Position numbers and translations under genes: made by a program. The notes below the pieces were generated by a model. It did no database searches, was not told where the DNA came from, and saw only the letters and a program-made list of their open reading frames with translations. A DNA stretch of 64,000 bases from Spartobacteria bacterium LR76 (GTDB taxonomy: Bacteria; Verrucomicrobiota; Verrucomicrobiia; Chthoniobacterales; Terrimicrobiaceae): assembly GCA_003054655.1 (NCBI GenBank), contig QAYZ01000014.1, positions 558,001 through 622,000 on the forward strand, given 5' to 3'. Positions 27,943-37,390 of the stretch are shown here, in pieces. How positions within the stretch are numbered: the first letter of the stretch is position 1; each line of letters begins with the position of its first letter.

Positions 27943-29105
27943 GCCCCCTCCTTGCCGTCCTTGGTGATCTCGGCGGGAGCGACCTTCGCGCCTGGCGCGG
28001 TCTTTTGCAGACCCTCCACGATCACGCGATCTCCCGGGTCGATGCCCTTGGTCACGAGCCACTTGTCCCCGACTATGCGGTCGGTCTCAAGGATGCGCGA
28101 TTCGACCGTGTTGTCGGCCTTGACCACGAGGGCGACGGGCTGGCCCTTGGCGTTGCGGGTCACGCCGCGCTGCGGGACGAGCAGCCCCTGCTCATTGACA
28201 CCCTCGGTGATGAGGGCGCGGACAAACATTCCCGGCAGCAAGGCCTGCTCGGGATTGGGAAATACCGCGCGAAGGGTCACGGATCCTGTGCCCTGGTCCA
28301 CGCTGACCTCGGAAAATTGCAGCGTGCCGGGATGCTCGTAGGTCGTGCCATCTTCGAGGATCAGCTTCGCCTGCGCATCCCGGCCATCCACGCCCTTGAG
28401 GTCGCCCTGCTGAAACTGCTTCCGCAGCCGCAGGATTTGCGCGCTGGATTGCGTGACATCCACGTAGATCGGGTCGAGCTGATACACCGTGGCGAGCGGA
28501 ATGCTCTGCCCCGTGGTGACGAGCGCGCCCTCGGTGACCGAGGAACGGCCAATACGACCGGAGATCGGGGACATTACCTTGGTGTATTCCAGGTTGATCC
28601 GTGCCGTCTCGGCATCGGCCTTGGCGGCGGCGACATTGGCGTCGGCCTGCTTGAGTGTGGCGGAGGCATCGTCGTAGTCCTGCTTGCTGATGACGCTGGA
28701 GGTGACGAGCTTGGCCCGGCGCTGCATGATCAGCCGCGCCACGTCGGCAGCGGCTTCAGCTCGTGCGACATTGGCCTGGGCGCTGTCATAGGCGGCTTGA
28801 TACCGGGCCGGGTCGATCTGGTAGAGCTGGTCGCCTTCCTTCACATCGCTGCCCTCCTCATAGAGGCGCCTTAATATGATCCCTCCCACCTGAGGACGGA
28901 CCTCCGCGACGCGGTAAGCCGACGTGCGACCGGGCAGCTCGGTGACGATCTCCACCGGCTGGGGATTGATTGTCACCACTCCGACATCCTGCGGAGGCAT
29001 CTGGGGCATGCCCTTGCTGCCGGGATTGTGTTTGCCGCAGGCTGCGAGGCCAAATCCCACACCCAGGGCGGTGGCGGCGTAGAGAAAGGTTCTGGTGTTC
29101 AACAT
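27939..29105 (-). CDS. RND periplasmic adaptor (AcrA-like lipoprotein)
   Basis: 388 residues from the ATG at 29105, the start that gives a lipoprotein signal: [23 protein letters not shown], with lipobox LAAC. Domains in order are a lipoyl/barrel half ([20 protein letters not shown]), an alpha-hairpin (about 95-165, rich in Ala and Gln), the second lipoyl half ([20 protein letters not shown]) and the beta-barrel plus membrane-proximal domain with [14 protein letters not shown] and [18 protein letters not shown]. The lipid anchor and order match AcrA/MexA. It connects the co-transcribed RND pump with an outer-membrane channel. It starts 4 bases after the TetR stop. Confidence 0.93.
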   Translation of the reverse strand: MLNTRTFLYAATALGVGFGLAACGKHNPGSKGMPQMPPQDVGVVTINPQPVEIVTELPGRTSAYRVAEVRPQVGGIILRRLYEEGSDVKEGDQLYQIDPARYQAAYDSAQANVARAEAAADVARLIMQRRAKLVTSSVISKQDYDDASATLKQADANVAAAKADAETARINLEYTKVMSPISGRIGRSSVTEGALVTTGQSIPLATVYQLDPIYVDVTQSSAQILRLRKQFQQGDLKGVDGRDAQAKLILEDGTTYEHPGTLQFSEVSVDQGTGSVTLRAVFPNPEQALLPGMFVRALITEGVNEQGLLVPQRGVTRNAKGQPVALVVKADNTVESRILETDRIVGDKWLVTKGIDPGDRVIVEGLQKTAPGAKVAPAEITKDGKEGA

Positions 29106-29109
29106 AGAG

Positions 29110-29751
29110 TCAGTGGGAAGTGAGTGATTCGGAAAGCGGTAGGGAGATGGTTTCTTGGCATTGCTGAAGCGCCTTGGCCACGAAGCGAAGCTGGGCGTGC
29201 ACACTTTCCTCGTTGCAGTCGTGCACGTGGCCGTAACGGATGTGCGGATGCAGGGCGACGCTGAGGCAATCGAGCAGCGCCTGCGCGGTCTCTCCCACGT
29301 CGGTGGGGCGAAATTCCCCGCTCGCCATGCCCTCCGTGATCAACTGGCGAAATATATCCTGCACGAAAAGGTCGTATTCCCGGATGCACGGCCACACTTC
29401 CTCGACCGCCGTCGCCACCAGTTTGAAGGTCTGCCGCTCGTTCCGAAGCATCTCCGTGTGAAAATGAAAAATGCTCAGTACGCACCGGGAAAGACGGTCC
29501 ATCGAGTTCCCCGGTGAGCCGACGATTTCGGTTAATTTCCCTTTCAACGTCGCGATATTCCGCTCGGCGCAGGACTCCAGGATGGCGTTCCGGGAGGGGA
29601 AAAACTTGTAAATGTTTGCCGTCGACATTCGAAGTTCCGTCGCGATGTCCGCCACTGTGGTTTTCATAAACCCATATTGGCGAAAGAGTTCGTCCGCCTT
29701 TTTCATGATTCGAAGACGTGTCTCTTCCTTGCTGGAGCGGGTCGGAGTCAT
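29110..29751 (-). CDS. TetR-family regulator of the efflux operon
   Basis: 213 residues from the ATG at 29751; a GTG at 29790 is an alternative. The N-terminal helix-turn-helix is KKADELFRQYGFMKTTVADIATELRMSTANIYKFFPSRNAILESC, a standard TetR_N domain. The C-terminal ligand-binding helices contain FHFHTEMLRNERQTFKLVATAVEEVWP. Its place as first gene of the adaptor-RND-MarR operon suggests autorepression and control of the pump. Upstream, the AT-rich segment 29795-29818 has imperfect inverted half-sites that could be its operator. Confidence 0.9.
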   Translation of the reverse strand: MTPTRSSKEETRLRIMKKADELFRQYGFMKTTVADIATELRMSTANIYKFFPSRNAILESCAERNIATLKGKLTEIVGSPGNSMDRLSRCVLSIFHFHTEMLRNERQTFKLVATAVEEVWPCIREYDLFVQDIFRQLITEGMASGEFRPTDVGETAQALLDCLSVALHPHIRYGHVHDCNEESVHAQLRFVAKALQQCQETISLPLSESLTSH

Positions 29752-29794
29752 TGGGTGACGAAAAACGTAACTCGTCACAAACTGCTTCACAAGA

Positions 29795-29818
29795 TTATTT
29801 ATTAATGTGATTAGATAA
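29795..29818. promoter_or_regulatory. AT-rich promoter/operator region of the TetR-RND operon
   Basis: TTATTTA and TAGATAA are near-perfect inverted half-sites (6 of 7 match) separated by 10 bases, in the only AT-rich part of the 140-base gap to the divergent SGNH hydrolase gene. A TetR dimer site overlapping the promoter is plausible. No clear -35/-10 pair could be fixed. Confidence 0.3.
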
Positions 29819-29892
29819 AAGACGGCTAAAGGTCAGGCCCCTTCCTCCTGCATTGCCGGGCGACCGGGTTTTGGCCTATAGCAGGTATTCCC

Positions 29893-30666
29893 ATGAATCT
29901 CCGATTCTCACGCCTCCCCTTGGCCGTTCTCGCGGCCTCAGTCCTCGCTCTCACCGGCGCTGCTTCTGCCCAGGAAGTATGGCCCATGCCTAAAACTTTG
30001 CCCGTCGTGCCGCAGGGTACCACTCTCTCGACCTTCCCGGCTCCCCGGGTGGAGTGGTTGACCCGGGTTTCGGGCAACAACGCCAAAGCCGCGCAGGTCA
30101 AAGACTCGATCAACCTGATCTTCGACGGCGACTCCATCACCGATGGCTGGCAGCGTGGCGGTCTGGAAATCTGGGCGCAACGTTATGGCAAGCTGGGAGC
30201 CTTCGATTTTGGCATCAGCGGCGACCGTACGGAGCATCTCCTCTGGAGGCTGTCTTCCGGGCAGGTCGATAACCTCAAGCCCAAGCTCGTCGCGATCATG
30301 ATCGGGACCAATAACCTCGGGAATAACCAGTCCGTCGAGGATACTGTTGCCGGGGTGAAGGCTGTCGTGGCGGATTACCGCAAACGGCTTCCCGATGCCG
30401 TCATCCTGCTCCAGGGGGTCTTCCCGCGCGGAGCGACGCCGGATAATCCCTTCCGCGCCAAGATCAAGGCGGTGAACCAGGAAATCGCCAAGCTCGCCGA
30501 CGGTGACAAAGTCATCTACGTCGACTTCGGCGACAAGTTCCTCGAGCCCGATGGCTCGCTGAGTCCGAAGATCATGCCCGATGCCCTGCACCCGAACGCC
30601 GCCGGTTACCAGATCTGGGCCGACGCGATCCAGCCCATCATCGACAAATACTTCCCCGCGAAGTAA
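29893..30666 (+). CDS. secreted SGNH/GDSL hydrolase
   Basis: 257 residues with a signal peptide (LPLAVLAASVLALTGAASA, cleavage before QE). The SGNH blocks are present: nucleophile Ser in FDGDSITDGW (block I), Gly in NFGISGDRT-type DFGISGDRTEHLLWRL (block II), Asn in IGTNNLGN (block III) and Asp-His in PDALHPNAAGY (block V). The sequence is close in style to PAF-acetylhydrolase beta/gamma-like and sialate/xylan esterase-type SGNH enzymes, which remove acyl groups from lipids or polysaccharides. The substrate is unknown. A strong hairpin lies 15 bases downstream. Confidence 0.9.
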   Translation: MNLRFSRLPLAVLAASVLALTGAASAQEVWPMPKTLPVVPQGTTLSTFPAPRVEWLTRVSGNNAKAAQVKDSINLIFDGDSITDGWQRGGLEIWAQRYGKLGAFDFGISGDRTEHLLWRLSSGQVDNLKPKLVAIMIGTNNLGNNQSVEDTVAGVKAVVADYRKRLPDAVILLQGVFPRGATPDNPFRAKIKAVNQEIAKLADGDKVIYVDFGDKFLEPDGSLSPKIMPDALHPNAAGYQIWADAIQPIIDKYFPAK

Positions 30667-30681
30667 CAACCTGAGCCGCCC

Positions 30682-30705
30682 GCGTGCCCTCCGAAGAGGG
30701 CACGC
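30682..30705. terminator. bidirectional hairpin terminator
   Basis: GCGTGCCCTC (30682-30691) and GAGGGCACGC (30696-30705) form a perfect 10-bp GC-rich stem with a CGAA tetraloop. It sits between the convergent SGNH hydrolase and ilvD genes. On the + strand a weak AT-rich tail follows; position and strength make a shared terminator likely. Confidence 0.75.
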
Positions 30706-30720
30706 AGACGGCAAATTCTC

Positions 30721-32409
30721 TTAAAGCTCCGGGGTCCGGAGCACCGCGCCAGTGTCGGCGCTCGTCACCATCGACGCATAGCGCGCGAGGTAGCCGTGTT
30801 TCACTTTCGGCTCGGGGCGCTTCCATGCCGCCTTGCGCCCGGCGAGCACGTCATCGCTCACCAGCAGCGAGATTTTCCGGTTCGGGATGTCGATCTCGAT
30901 CTTGTCGCCAGCTTCGACAAAAGCGAGCGGACCGCCCGCCGCCGACTCGGGCGAGATATGGCCGATCGCTCCCCCGCGCGTTGCGCCGGAGAATCGCCCG
31001 TCCGTGATGAGAGCCACGCTTTCGCCGAGTCCGCGCCCCGCGATGGAGGCCGTCGGTGCCAGCATCTCCTGCATGCCGGGACCGCCGCGCGGCCCTTCGT
31101 AGCGGATCACCACCACGTCACCCGCCTTCACCTGGCCGGTGAGGATGCCGATATTCGCGTCATCCTGGGAATTAAAGATCACCGCCGTGCCGGTGAACTT
31201 CATCATCGACGGAGCCACGCCCGCCGCCTTCACCACGCAGCCATCTGGCGCGAGATTGCCGAAGAGAATCGCCAGCCCGCCGCGCTCCGAGTAGGCGCGA
31301 TCCCAGGGGCGGATCACCTCGGGGTCTTTGACTTCCGCCTCCGAGATCACCTCGCCGAGCGTGCGGCCCGTGACCGTGATCGCCTCGCGGTGCAACTGCC
31401 CCTCGCGTTCATCCAGCGTCTTGAGGATCGCGCCGATGCCGCCCGCGCGGTCGATGTCCTCCATGTGGTGAATGCCCGAGGGCGCGACCTTGCAGATCTG
31501 CGGAGTGCGCGCCGCGATGGTGTTGAAATCCTCCATGCTCAGCGGCACCCCGGCCTCGCGGGCGATGGCCAGCGTGTGCAGGATCGTATTCGACGAACCG
31601 CCCATCGCCATGTCGAGGGCGAGCGCGTTTTCGAAGGCCTTCCGCGTGAGAATGTCCGACGGGCGGATATTGTCCCGCACGAGGCGAATGATCGCCCGGC
31701 CTGCCTCGGCAAAGAGCGCGTCACGCGCTGGGTCGGTTGCCAGGATGGAACCATTGCCCGGCAGAGCCAGACCCAGCGCCTCGCAAAGGCAGTTCATGGA
31801 ATTCGCCGTAAACATCCCCGAGCACGACCCGCAGGTCGGGCAGGCCAGTCGTTCCATCGAGTCGAGCTGGCCCTCGGTGATCTTGTTGGCGGAAAGCTGT
31901 CCGACGGCTTCAAAGACCGAGGCGAGGTTGAGCGCCTTGCCCGTCTCGGGATCACGCCCCGCCGCCATGGGGCCGCCGGAAACGAATACGGTCGGGATGT
32001 TCACTCGCGCCGCCGCCATCATCATGCCAGGCACGATCTTGTCGCAGTTTGGGATGCACACCATGCCGTCGAAGCAATGGGCGCGCAGCATCGTTTCCAC
32101 CGAGTCGGCGATCAGTTCGCGCGAGGCGAGCGAGTATTTCATTCCCGCATGGCCCATGGCGATGCCGTCGTCCACTCCGATCGTGTTGAATTCAAAGGGC
32201 ACGCCGCCCGCCGCGCGTACGGCCTCGCGGACCTTTTGCCCCACTACGTCGAGATGCGCGTGACCGGGAATGATCTGCACGAAGGAATTGGCAATCGCGA
32301 TGAACGGCTTGTCCCAATCCTCCTCGGATTGAAGGACGCCGGTGGCGCGTAAAAGACTGCGGTGGGGAGCGCGGTTTGCGCCTTTTTTGATCGTGTCGCT
32401 GATGGCCAT
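30721..32409 (-). CDS. ilvD: dihydroxy-acid dehydratase
   Basis: 562 residues, the normal IlvD length. Cluster-ligating cysteines are visible in [12 protein letters not shown] (near 119) and [19 protein letters not shown] (near 190), and the Mg/substrate motif in [17 protein letters not shown] near 80. The C-terminal [19 protein letters not shown] is also conserved. The enzyme dehydrates 2,3-dihydroxy-isovalerate or -methylvalerate to 2-oxo acids for valine, isoleucine and leucine synthesis, in the cytoplasm. It is a single gene here, divergent from a LysR regulator with only 86 bases between the two starts. Confidence 0.96.
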   Translation of the reverse strand: MAISDTIKKGANRAPHRSLLRATGVLQSEEDWDKPFIAIANSFVQIIPGHAHLDVVGQKVREAVRAAGGVPFEFNTIGVDDGIAMGHAGMKYSLASRELIADSVETMLRAHCFDGMVCIPNCDKIVPGMMMAAARVNIPTVFVSGGPMAAGRDPETGKALNLASVFEAVGQLSANKITEGQLDSMERLACPTCGSCSGMFTANSMNCLCEALGLALPGNGSILATDPARDALFAEAGRAIIRLVRDNIRPSDILTRKAFENALALDMAMGGSSNTILHTLAIAREAGVPLSMEDFNTIAARTPQICKVAPSGIHHMEDIDRAGGIGAILKTLDEREGQLHREAITVTGRTLGEVISEAEVKDPEVIRPWDRAYSERGGLAILFGNLAPDGCVVKAAGVAPSMMKFTGTAVIFNSQDDANIGILTGQVKAGDVVVIRYEGPRGGPGMQEMLAPTASIAGRGLGESVALITDGRFSGATRGGAIGHISPESAAGGPLAFVEAGDKIEIDIPNRKISLLVSDDVLAGRKAAWKRPEPKVKHGYLARYASMVTSADTGAVLRTPEL

Positions 32410-32495
32410 GTTTGCGGTTGCTTGCGCCAGAGTATCGCGGATTTGCGGTATATGATGGAATGACTTGTTTTGAGCGGTTATGATATCAAATCGGT

Positions 32496-33389
32496 ATGGA
32501 TTACACCCTGCGCGAACTCGAGTGCTTCACCGCTGTGGCCGAGGAGCTTTCTTTTACGCGCGCCGCACGGAGGCTCCATCTCGCCCAGCCGCCGCTCTCC
32601 CGGCACATCCGCACTTTGGAGGAGCGGCTCGGCGCGCAGCTCTTTGACCGGCAGGGCCGCTCCGTGGCCATGACCCCCGCTGGTCGGCTGTTTTATGAGG
32701 AAAGCCGGGGCATTCTCGCCCAGCTCGTGCGGGCGGGGGAGATGGCCCGGCGATCCGCCATGGGCGAAAGCGAGCGCCTCCGCCTCGGCTTTGTCAGCGC
32801 GGTGCTCGGGCCGGAGATCGCCCGCGTCCTGCGCGTCTTCCGCGAGACCCACCCCACCGTGCAGCTCATGCTTCACGATCTGCCTCCCGCCGAGCAGATG
32901 CGCCTCATCGCGGAGGGGCGCCTGGATGCGGGTTTCGTGGGACTCACGCCCGTTGAGCGCCCGGCAGGCATTCGCTTTATTCGCTGGCGCAAGGAACGCG
33001 TTCTCGCCTACGTGCCATCCGGTCATCGGCTCGCCCGACAGGCAAAAATCGATCTGGCGGAGTTGATGGGCGAGCGCTTCGTCGCGGTCTCTAGCGAAGC
33101 TGCGCCCGCCTTCGCCGTTTTCATTCAAGAGATATGTCGCAAGGCGGGATTCCGCCCGCGCGTCGTCCTCGAGTCCGCCCGTGCGCAGGCCGTGGCCGTC
33201 ATGGTGGCGGCCGGTTCCGGCGTGGCTTTGCTGCCGGAGTCGCTGTCGGAGTTTACCGGCGGCTCGGCGGTGGCGATTCCCTTGAAGAAGCCCGTCGGCA
33301 TCGAGCACGTCTTCGCTGTTTCGGCCGCCCGGTTATCCACGGCGATGGACGACTTTCTTGCCGCCTTGAAGAAAACCTCCGAGCCGTAG
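32496..33389 (+). CDS. LysR-family transcriptional regulator
   Basis: 297 residues. The N-terminal winged helix is [48 protein letters not shown], followed by a linker helix and a type 2 periplasmic-binding-protein-like effector domain ([10 protein letters not shown] onward, about 90-290). The sequence resembles the BenM/CatM/AlsR-like branch more than IlvY, as far as can be read by eye. LysR regulators usually control the divergent gene, here ilvD. The 86-base gap contains the palindrome TGATATCA at 32481-32488, close to the LysR start. A branched-chain amino acid intermediate as effector is inference. Confidence 0.92.
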   Translation: MDYTLRELECFTAVAEELSFTRAARRLHLAQPPLSRHIRTLEERLGAQLFDRQGRSVAMTPAGRLFYEESRGILAQLVRAGEMARRSAMGESERLRLGFVSAVLGPEIARVLRVFRETHPTVQLMLHDLPPAEQMRLIAEGRLDAGFVGLTPVERPAGIRFIRWRKERVLAYVPSGHRLARQAKIDLAELMGERFVAVSSEAAPAFAVFIQEICRKAGFRPRVVLESARAQAVAVMVAAGSGVALLPESLSEFTGGSAVAIPLKKPVGIEHVFAVSAARLSTAMDDFLAALKKTSEP

Positions 33390-33441
33390 CGGCGCGCATC
33401 AAGCGACTGGACAGGCCCGGGGAAAAACGGAAGGCTGAATC

Positions 33442-34404
33442 ATGGACTCGGAAGGTCGCTCGCCCTGTTGTGTTCCCCGTCAGGAGCGCCCAGGCCTGCC
33501 CTCGCAACCTCTCCAGTCTGCCTCGTGCTGTGGAAAAAATCCCCGTTTTGCCGGGAACCTTGTATCGCTCCCCGGAGGATGGTTCCTCATGGGTACGGAT
33601 TCCCCCGAGCGCTGGGAGGCCGATGGCGAGGGACCCGTGCGCGAGGTGGAGCTTTCGCCCTTTTCCATCGACGCTACCGCGGTTTCCAACGACGAGTTTG
33701 CCGCCTTCGTACACGACACGGGGTACGTCACCGAAGCCGAGCGTATCGGCTCATCGTTCGTCTTTTGGAAGCAACTGCCCAAAGCCTGGCAGCGGCGCGG
33801 CCAGCCGGGACGCAGCATGCCTGGCGCGGATTGGTGGATTCTGGTCAAGGGCGCTTCGTGGAAACACCCCGAGGGTCCCGGCTCCGACCTGCGCGGAAAG
33901 GGGGGGCACCCGGTCGTCCATGTCTCCTGGAACGATGCCTCCGCCTTCGCCCGGTGGGCGGGAAAACGCCTGCCGACCGAGGCGGAGTGGGAATACGCTG
34001 CGCGCGGCGGATTGGTGCAAAAGCTCTACCCCTGGGGCGACGAACTGACGCCCGGCGGTAAACACCACTGCAACATCTGGCAGGGAAAGTTCCCGGACGA
34101 GAATCGCCCGGAGGACGGCCATTTATGGACTGCTCCCGTCCGGAGCTACGAGCCCAATGGCTTCGGGCTCTACCAGACTTCTGGCAACGTCTGGGAATGG
34201 TGCTCCGATTTCTGGGGGACGCATTGGCCGGAGGGCCTTCTGCGCAATCCCCGAGGAGCAGCCTTCGGCGAGGACCGCGTGATCCGGGGCGGCTCGTTTC
34301 TTTGTCACGCTTCGTACTGCAACCGCTACCGCGTCGCAGCACGCACCCACATCAGCCCCGATTCGGCGACGAGCCATTGCGGGTTTCGCTGCGCCGCGGA
34401 CTAA
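33442..34404 (+). CDS. formylglycine-generating enzyme (FGE)
   Basis: 320 residues; a good ribosome site (GGAAGG) lies 7 bases before the ATG. The FGE-sulfatase domain starts near residue 43 (LPGGWFLMGTD) with PTEAEWEYAARGG near 180 and a C-terminal catalytic block RGGSF-CHASYCNRYRVAAR, then a GFRCA end. The CxxxxC pair (in CHASYC) is the copper/catalytic cysteine pair of true FGE, absent in many merely FGE-like proteins. The enzyme oxidises a cysteine of type I sulfatases to formylglycine. The N-terminal ~40 residues carry two CC pairs (SPCCV and ASCCG). No sulfatase is in the window, so it must serve genes elsewhere; the neighbouring sulfate-uptake genes fit a sulfate-release theme. Confidence 0.9.
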   Translation: MDSEGRSPCCVPRQERPGLPSQPLQSASCCGKNPRFAGNLVSLPGGWFLMGTDSPERWEADGEGPVREVELSPFSIDATAVSNDEFAAFVHDTGYVTEAERIGSSFVFWKQLPKAWQRRGQPGRSMPGADWWILVKGASWKHPEGPGSDLRGKGGHPVVHVSWNDASAFARWAGKRLPTEAEWEYAARGGLVQKLYPWGDELTPGGKHHCNIWQGKFPDENRPEDGHLWTAPVRSYEPNGFGLYQTSGNVWEWCSDFWGTHWPEGLLRNPRGAAFGEDRVIRGGSFLCHASYCNRYRVAARTHISPDSATSHCGFRCAAD

Positions 34405-34423
34405 GGAGAGAAAAGTCCGCGGC
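34393..34423. terminator. GC-rich inverted repeat between convergent FGE and Sbp genes
   Basis: GCCGCGGACT (34393-34402) and AGTCCGCGGC (34414-34423) are a perfect 10-bp inverted repeat with an 11-base loop. The left arm overlaps the last codons of FGE. It can end transcription from both sides. There is no T-run, so it may work with Rho. Confidence 0.6.
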
Positions 34424-34446
34424 ACAACGATGCTACCAGATCCAGT

Positions 34447-35478
34447 CTACTTGCCGGCAGGCTGGTAAATTTGATCAAACACACCGCCGTCGGCGAAGTG
34501 CTCCTTCTGGGCCTTCTTCCAGCCGCCAAATTCACCGTCGATGGTCACGAGTTCCACCTTGGCAAACTTGTCGGCGTACTTCTTGAGGATCTCGGGATTC
34601 GACGGGCGGTAGAAGTTCCTTGCCGCGATTTCCTGTCCCTCGTCGCTGTAGAGATACTTGAGGTACTCCGTGGCGACTTCGCGCGTGCCCTTCTTGTCCA
34701 CCACCTTGTCGACCACCGTCACGGGCGGCTCGGCGAGAATGCTGAGCGAGGGCGTCACGATCTCAAACTGGTCGGGCTTTTCCTTCAGCGAAAGATAGGC
34801 TTCGTTTTCCCAGGCGAGCAGCACGTCGCCGAGACCACGCTCGGTGAAGGTGATCGTCGAGCCACGAGCGCCGGAGTCGAGCACCGGGACGTGTTTGAAG
34901 AGCTCGGCAACGAAAGCCTTGGCTTTCTCCTGGTCCCCGCCGTTCTTCTTGAGAGCATCAGCCCAGGCTGCCAGGTAGTTCCAGCGTGCGCCGCCCGAGG
35001 TTTTCGGGTTTGGCGTGATGACTTCGATGCCGGGCTTCACCAGATCGCTCCAGTCCTTGATGCCCTTGGGGTTTCCCTTGCGGACGAGGAATACGATCGT
35101 CGACGTATATGGCGAGCTGTTGTTGGGCAGGCGCTTCTGCCAGTCTGCCGGGATCAGGTCGCCCTTGTCGTGCAGGGCGTCGATGTCGGCTGCCAGCGCG
35201 AGCGTGGCCACGTCGGCGTTGAGCCCATCAATGATGGCGCGAGCCTGCTTGCCCGAGCCGCCGTGGGACTGGTCGACCTTGACCGTGTCGCCAGTCTTGC
35301 CCTGCCAGTATTTGGCAAAGGCGGCATTGTATTGATCGTAAAGCTCGCGGGTCGGGTCATATGAGACGTTGAGCAGGTTGATATCCTTGGCGATGCCGGC
35401 GGAGATTCCCGCCGCGAGGGCGAGGATCGGGACCGCGAGGCGCAGGGCCTTGGCCGGAGAGGTGAGACGAATCTTCAT
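34447..35478 (-). CDS. sbp: sulfate/thiosulfate ABC-type substrate-binding protein
   Basis: 343 residues with a signal peptide ([16 protein letters not shown]). The mature protein begins with [19 protein letters not shown] and has [47 protein letters not shown] and [27 protein letters not shown]: all signature stretches of the Sbp/CysP family that bind the sulfate dianion. It normally delivers sulfate to CysTWA, but no permease or ATPase gene lies in the window. It is the last gene of an operon with a porin and a YezD-like protein, pointing to sulfur-limited expression. Confidence 0.92.
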   Translation of the reverse strand: MKIRLTSPAKALRLAVPILALAAGISAGIAKDINLLNVSYDPTRELYDQYNAAFAKYWQGKTGDTVKVDQSHGGSGKQARAIIDGLNADVATLALAADIDALHDKGDLIPADWQKRLPNNSSPYTSTIVFLVRKGNPKGIKDWSDLVKPGIEVITPNPKTSGGARWNYLAAWADALKKNGGDQEKAKAFVAELFKHVPVLDSGARGSTITFTERGLGDVLLAWENEAYLSLKEKPDQFEIVTPSLSILAEPPVTVVDKVVDKKGTREVATEYLKYLYSDEGQEIAARNFYRPSNPEILKKYADKFAKVELVTIDGEFGGWKKAQKEHFADGGVFDQIYQPAGK

Positions 35479-35517
35479 GGTGTGATGAAGGTGTTTTTTT
35501 GTTGGTTTAGGTAATAC

Positions 35518-36975
35518 CTAGAAGTTCACGCCCAACTGGAAGCCCAGCACGGTGGCGTTGGCGATGTTCCCGGTGGCTCCGGGACGGATGATGTATTGCA
35601 GGTCGGGCTGCACGTAGGCCCACTGGTTGATCTGGATGCGGTAGGAAAACTCCAGCACGCCCTCGTAGCTCTGGATCGGCTGGCCGCGGCTTTCATTGAC
35701 GTCGGCTTTGACATCGCTGTAATCGCCGTAGGCAAAGGCCACGCCGAGCTGGTCATTGTCACGCGTCGGGATGAGGCCCTTGTAAGCGAGTCCCGTCTGG
35801 AAATAGAAGGGCACGTTCGCCTGGAATGCCGGAGCGACGTTGAACAAGCTGAAGAAGTACAAGCCCTGGTCGCTCAGCTTCGGCTTCTCCGCCTTGATCG
35901 GAGCCTTGAAGTCCTTGCCATCTGCCACGCTCTTGCCTTCCGATGGTCCCTTGCCGAGCAACGGCGCGGGAGCTTCCGGTGAAGGTTCGCGGAAGAGCTG
36001 CTGGTCAACCTGAAAGTACACCAGCGTGCGCTGGTCGTACGGCGTTCCGCGGAAGCCTGTATTCTCTACTCCCCAGTAGATGAAGCCCGCTGCGTATTTG
36101 CCCGGGAGCTTGGACGAGCCGATCTTCGGCGTGAAACCCGCCTCCGTCAGCCAGTACAGGCCGTTCAGCTCGGGATCAATCCGGTAACCGGCGAAGTTCA
36201 GGCCATGGTTGCTCGTGTTCGTCGCGTTGGGAATCGCGAGGTAGAGACCCGACTGGGCGTAGAACCAATCCGTCGGGCTGATCTTGCCGTAGCCGCCCCA
36301 GGCGCCATAGCTGCCGCCCCATGGGATGCCATTCGCGCTGATGCCCTTGCCAGACGTATAGGTGTTGTTCAGGAAGAACTTGCTCAGCGGCTGGTTGATG
36401 AAGATATCCGTGGGATTCTGCCATCCACCCGAGAGGGTGAGGAACTTCTTGATGCCAAAGAGTTCCGGCGTGGTGTAGGTCACGTACGCGTTCTGGAAAC
36501 GCCAGAGACGACCGCCCTGGAAGGTGCTCGGGGCAAAGTTGCTGCTCGCGCCGACCCATTTGTTCACGCCTGCGCCGCCGCGGTAGCGGATGTCCGAGTA
36601 GAGCGAGAGACCCTCGAGAGCCTCCCATCCGGTCAGCTTGGCCACGTCGAGTGTGCCCTTGAATTTCCACTCGTCGTCGTAGCCGAAGCGCTGCTCCAGG
36701 CCGCCGTCGACGTTCCACAGGAAGTTGGCCTTCCACTCGCCCCCGAGTTTCAAGCCATGCTCCTCGAGCGTGTCTCGCACGCCGAACCAGTTGCCCGTGG
36801 CGTATTTCCCGTTCCACCACTCGGCCAGCAACGACTTGCTGTCGCTGATCGAGTTGTTGGAGGTGGAGATGACCGATTTGTTTTCGCTGGATTGCGCCAG
36901 GGCTTCACCAGATGTGAACCCTACCGCCGTGGTCGCGACCGCGATGGCCGCAGAGAGAGTTTGAATGCGTTTCAT
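35518..36975 (-). CDS. OprB-family outer-membrane porin
   Basis: 485 residues with a signal peptide (cleavage near ALAQ-SS). It starts with a helical-linker segment, then the OprB marks GNWFGVRDTLEEHGLKLGGEW. Alternating beta-strand patterns with many aromatic girdle residues follow, and the protein ends in aromatic phenylalanine (LGVNF), the normal signal for outer-membrane barrel insertion. A charged insertion (about 340-375, rich in Lys/Pro/Gly) interrupts the barrel pattern and is probably an extracellular loop. OprB porins usually take carbohydrates, but this gene lies between a YezD-like gene and sulfate-binding protein gene in one operon, so sulfate or an organosulfur compound is the likelier substrate (inference). 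Confidence 0.85.
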   Translation of the reverse strand: MKRIQTLSAAIAVATTAVGFTSGEALAQSSENKSVISTSNNSISDSKSLLAEWWNGKYATGNWFGVRDTLEEHGLKLGGEWKANFLWNVDGGLEQRFGYDDEWKFKGTLDVAKLTGWEALEGLSLYSDIRYRGGAGVNKWVGASSNFAPSTFQGGRLWRFQNAYVTYTTPELFGIKKFLTLSGGWQNPTDIFINQPLSKFFLNNTYTSGKGISANGIPWGGSYGAWGGYGKISPTDWFYAQSGLYLAIPNATNTSNHGLNFAGYRIDPELNGLYWLTEAGFTPKIGSSKLPGKYAAGFIYWGVENTGFRGTPYDQRTLVYFQVDQQLFREPSPEAPAPLLGKGPSEGKSVADGKDFKAPIKAEKPKLSDQGLYFFSLFNVAPAFQANVPFYFQTGLAYKGLIPTRDNDQLGVAFAYGDYSDVKADVNESRGQPIQSYEGVLEFSYRIQINQWAYVQPDLQYIIRPGATGNIANATVLGFQLGVNF

Positions 36976-37068
36976 TGTTTTTAGGCATTCCCGAACTCCA
37001 GCGGTCTGGTCGTTGGAAAAGAAGTGGTCTTGGCGGCCTCCAGAGAACTGGTCGGCAAAAACGAAGAT

Positions 37069-37248
37069 CTAGTCGATCAGGCGCGTACGCCTCGTCTGAC
37101 GGATTTCCGTGACGCGGCGGTCGTGAACCACGATCTCAACCACGCCAAATTTGACCTCTCGCACGGCGGCGAGGATTTGCTTTTCGATTTCGCTCTGGGC
37201 CGTTTCCGCGAAGGCATCCGGCTTTGATGTCGGGTTGGTCGCGCTCAT
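37069..37248 (-). CDS. YezD/DUF2292-like small protein
   Basis: 59 residues from the ATG at 37248, chosen because GGAG lies 5 bases upstream and a promoter lies further up inside any longer frame. The core IEKQILAAVREVKFGVVEIVVHDRRVTEIRQTRRTRL matches the DUF2292 pattern (helix, then a GxVEIxVHDGxVxQIExxE-like beta hairpin). Members are often encoded with sulfate or sulfonate uptake genes, as here with a porin and Sbp downstream. The function of the family is not established. Confidence 0.75.
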   Translation of the reverse strand: MSATNPTSKPDAFAETAQSEIEKQILAAVREVKFGVVEIVVHDRRVTEIRQTRRTRLID

Positions 37249-37310
37249 GGGTGCTCCGTCCGATTTGAGATTTGGTTGGTGGTCAGCATGTCTGCCGTGG
37301 TGGTGGGCAG

Positions 37311-37339
37311 AGATAAACAGGTTAATAACGACCAATCAA
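37311..37339 (-). promoter_or_regulatory. sigma-70-like promoter of the YezD-porin-Sbp operon
   Basis: On the - strand TTGATT (37339-37334) and TTATCT (37316-37311) are separated by exactly 17 bases. Predicted transcription would start near 37304, giving a leader of about 55 bases before the YezD start. Just upstream, GTGAT and ATCAC (37343-37361) form an inverted repeat that could bind an activator or repressor such as a CysB-like factor. Confidence 0.55.
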
Positions 37340-37390
37340 GTAGTGATTTGAGAAATATCACGCCTGAGGGATTTTTTTCGGATTTCGAAC

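Noticed and set aside
32481-32488. TGATATCA palindrome before the LysR gene as a LysR box
   Set aside because: It lies 8 bases before the start codon and lacks a clear T-N11-A context; kept only as a remark in the LysR entry.
35505-35520. TAGGTA-A-TACCTA palindrome at the porin stop codon
   Set aside because: Short, overlaps the stop codon and has no second copy; not enough to call an operator.
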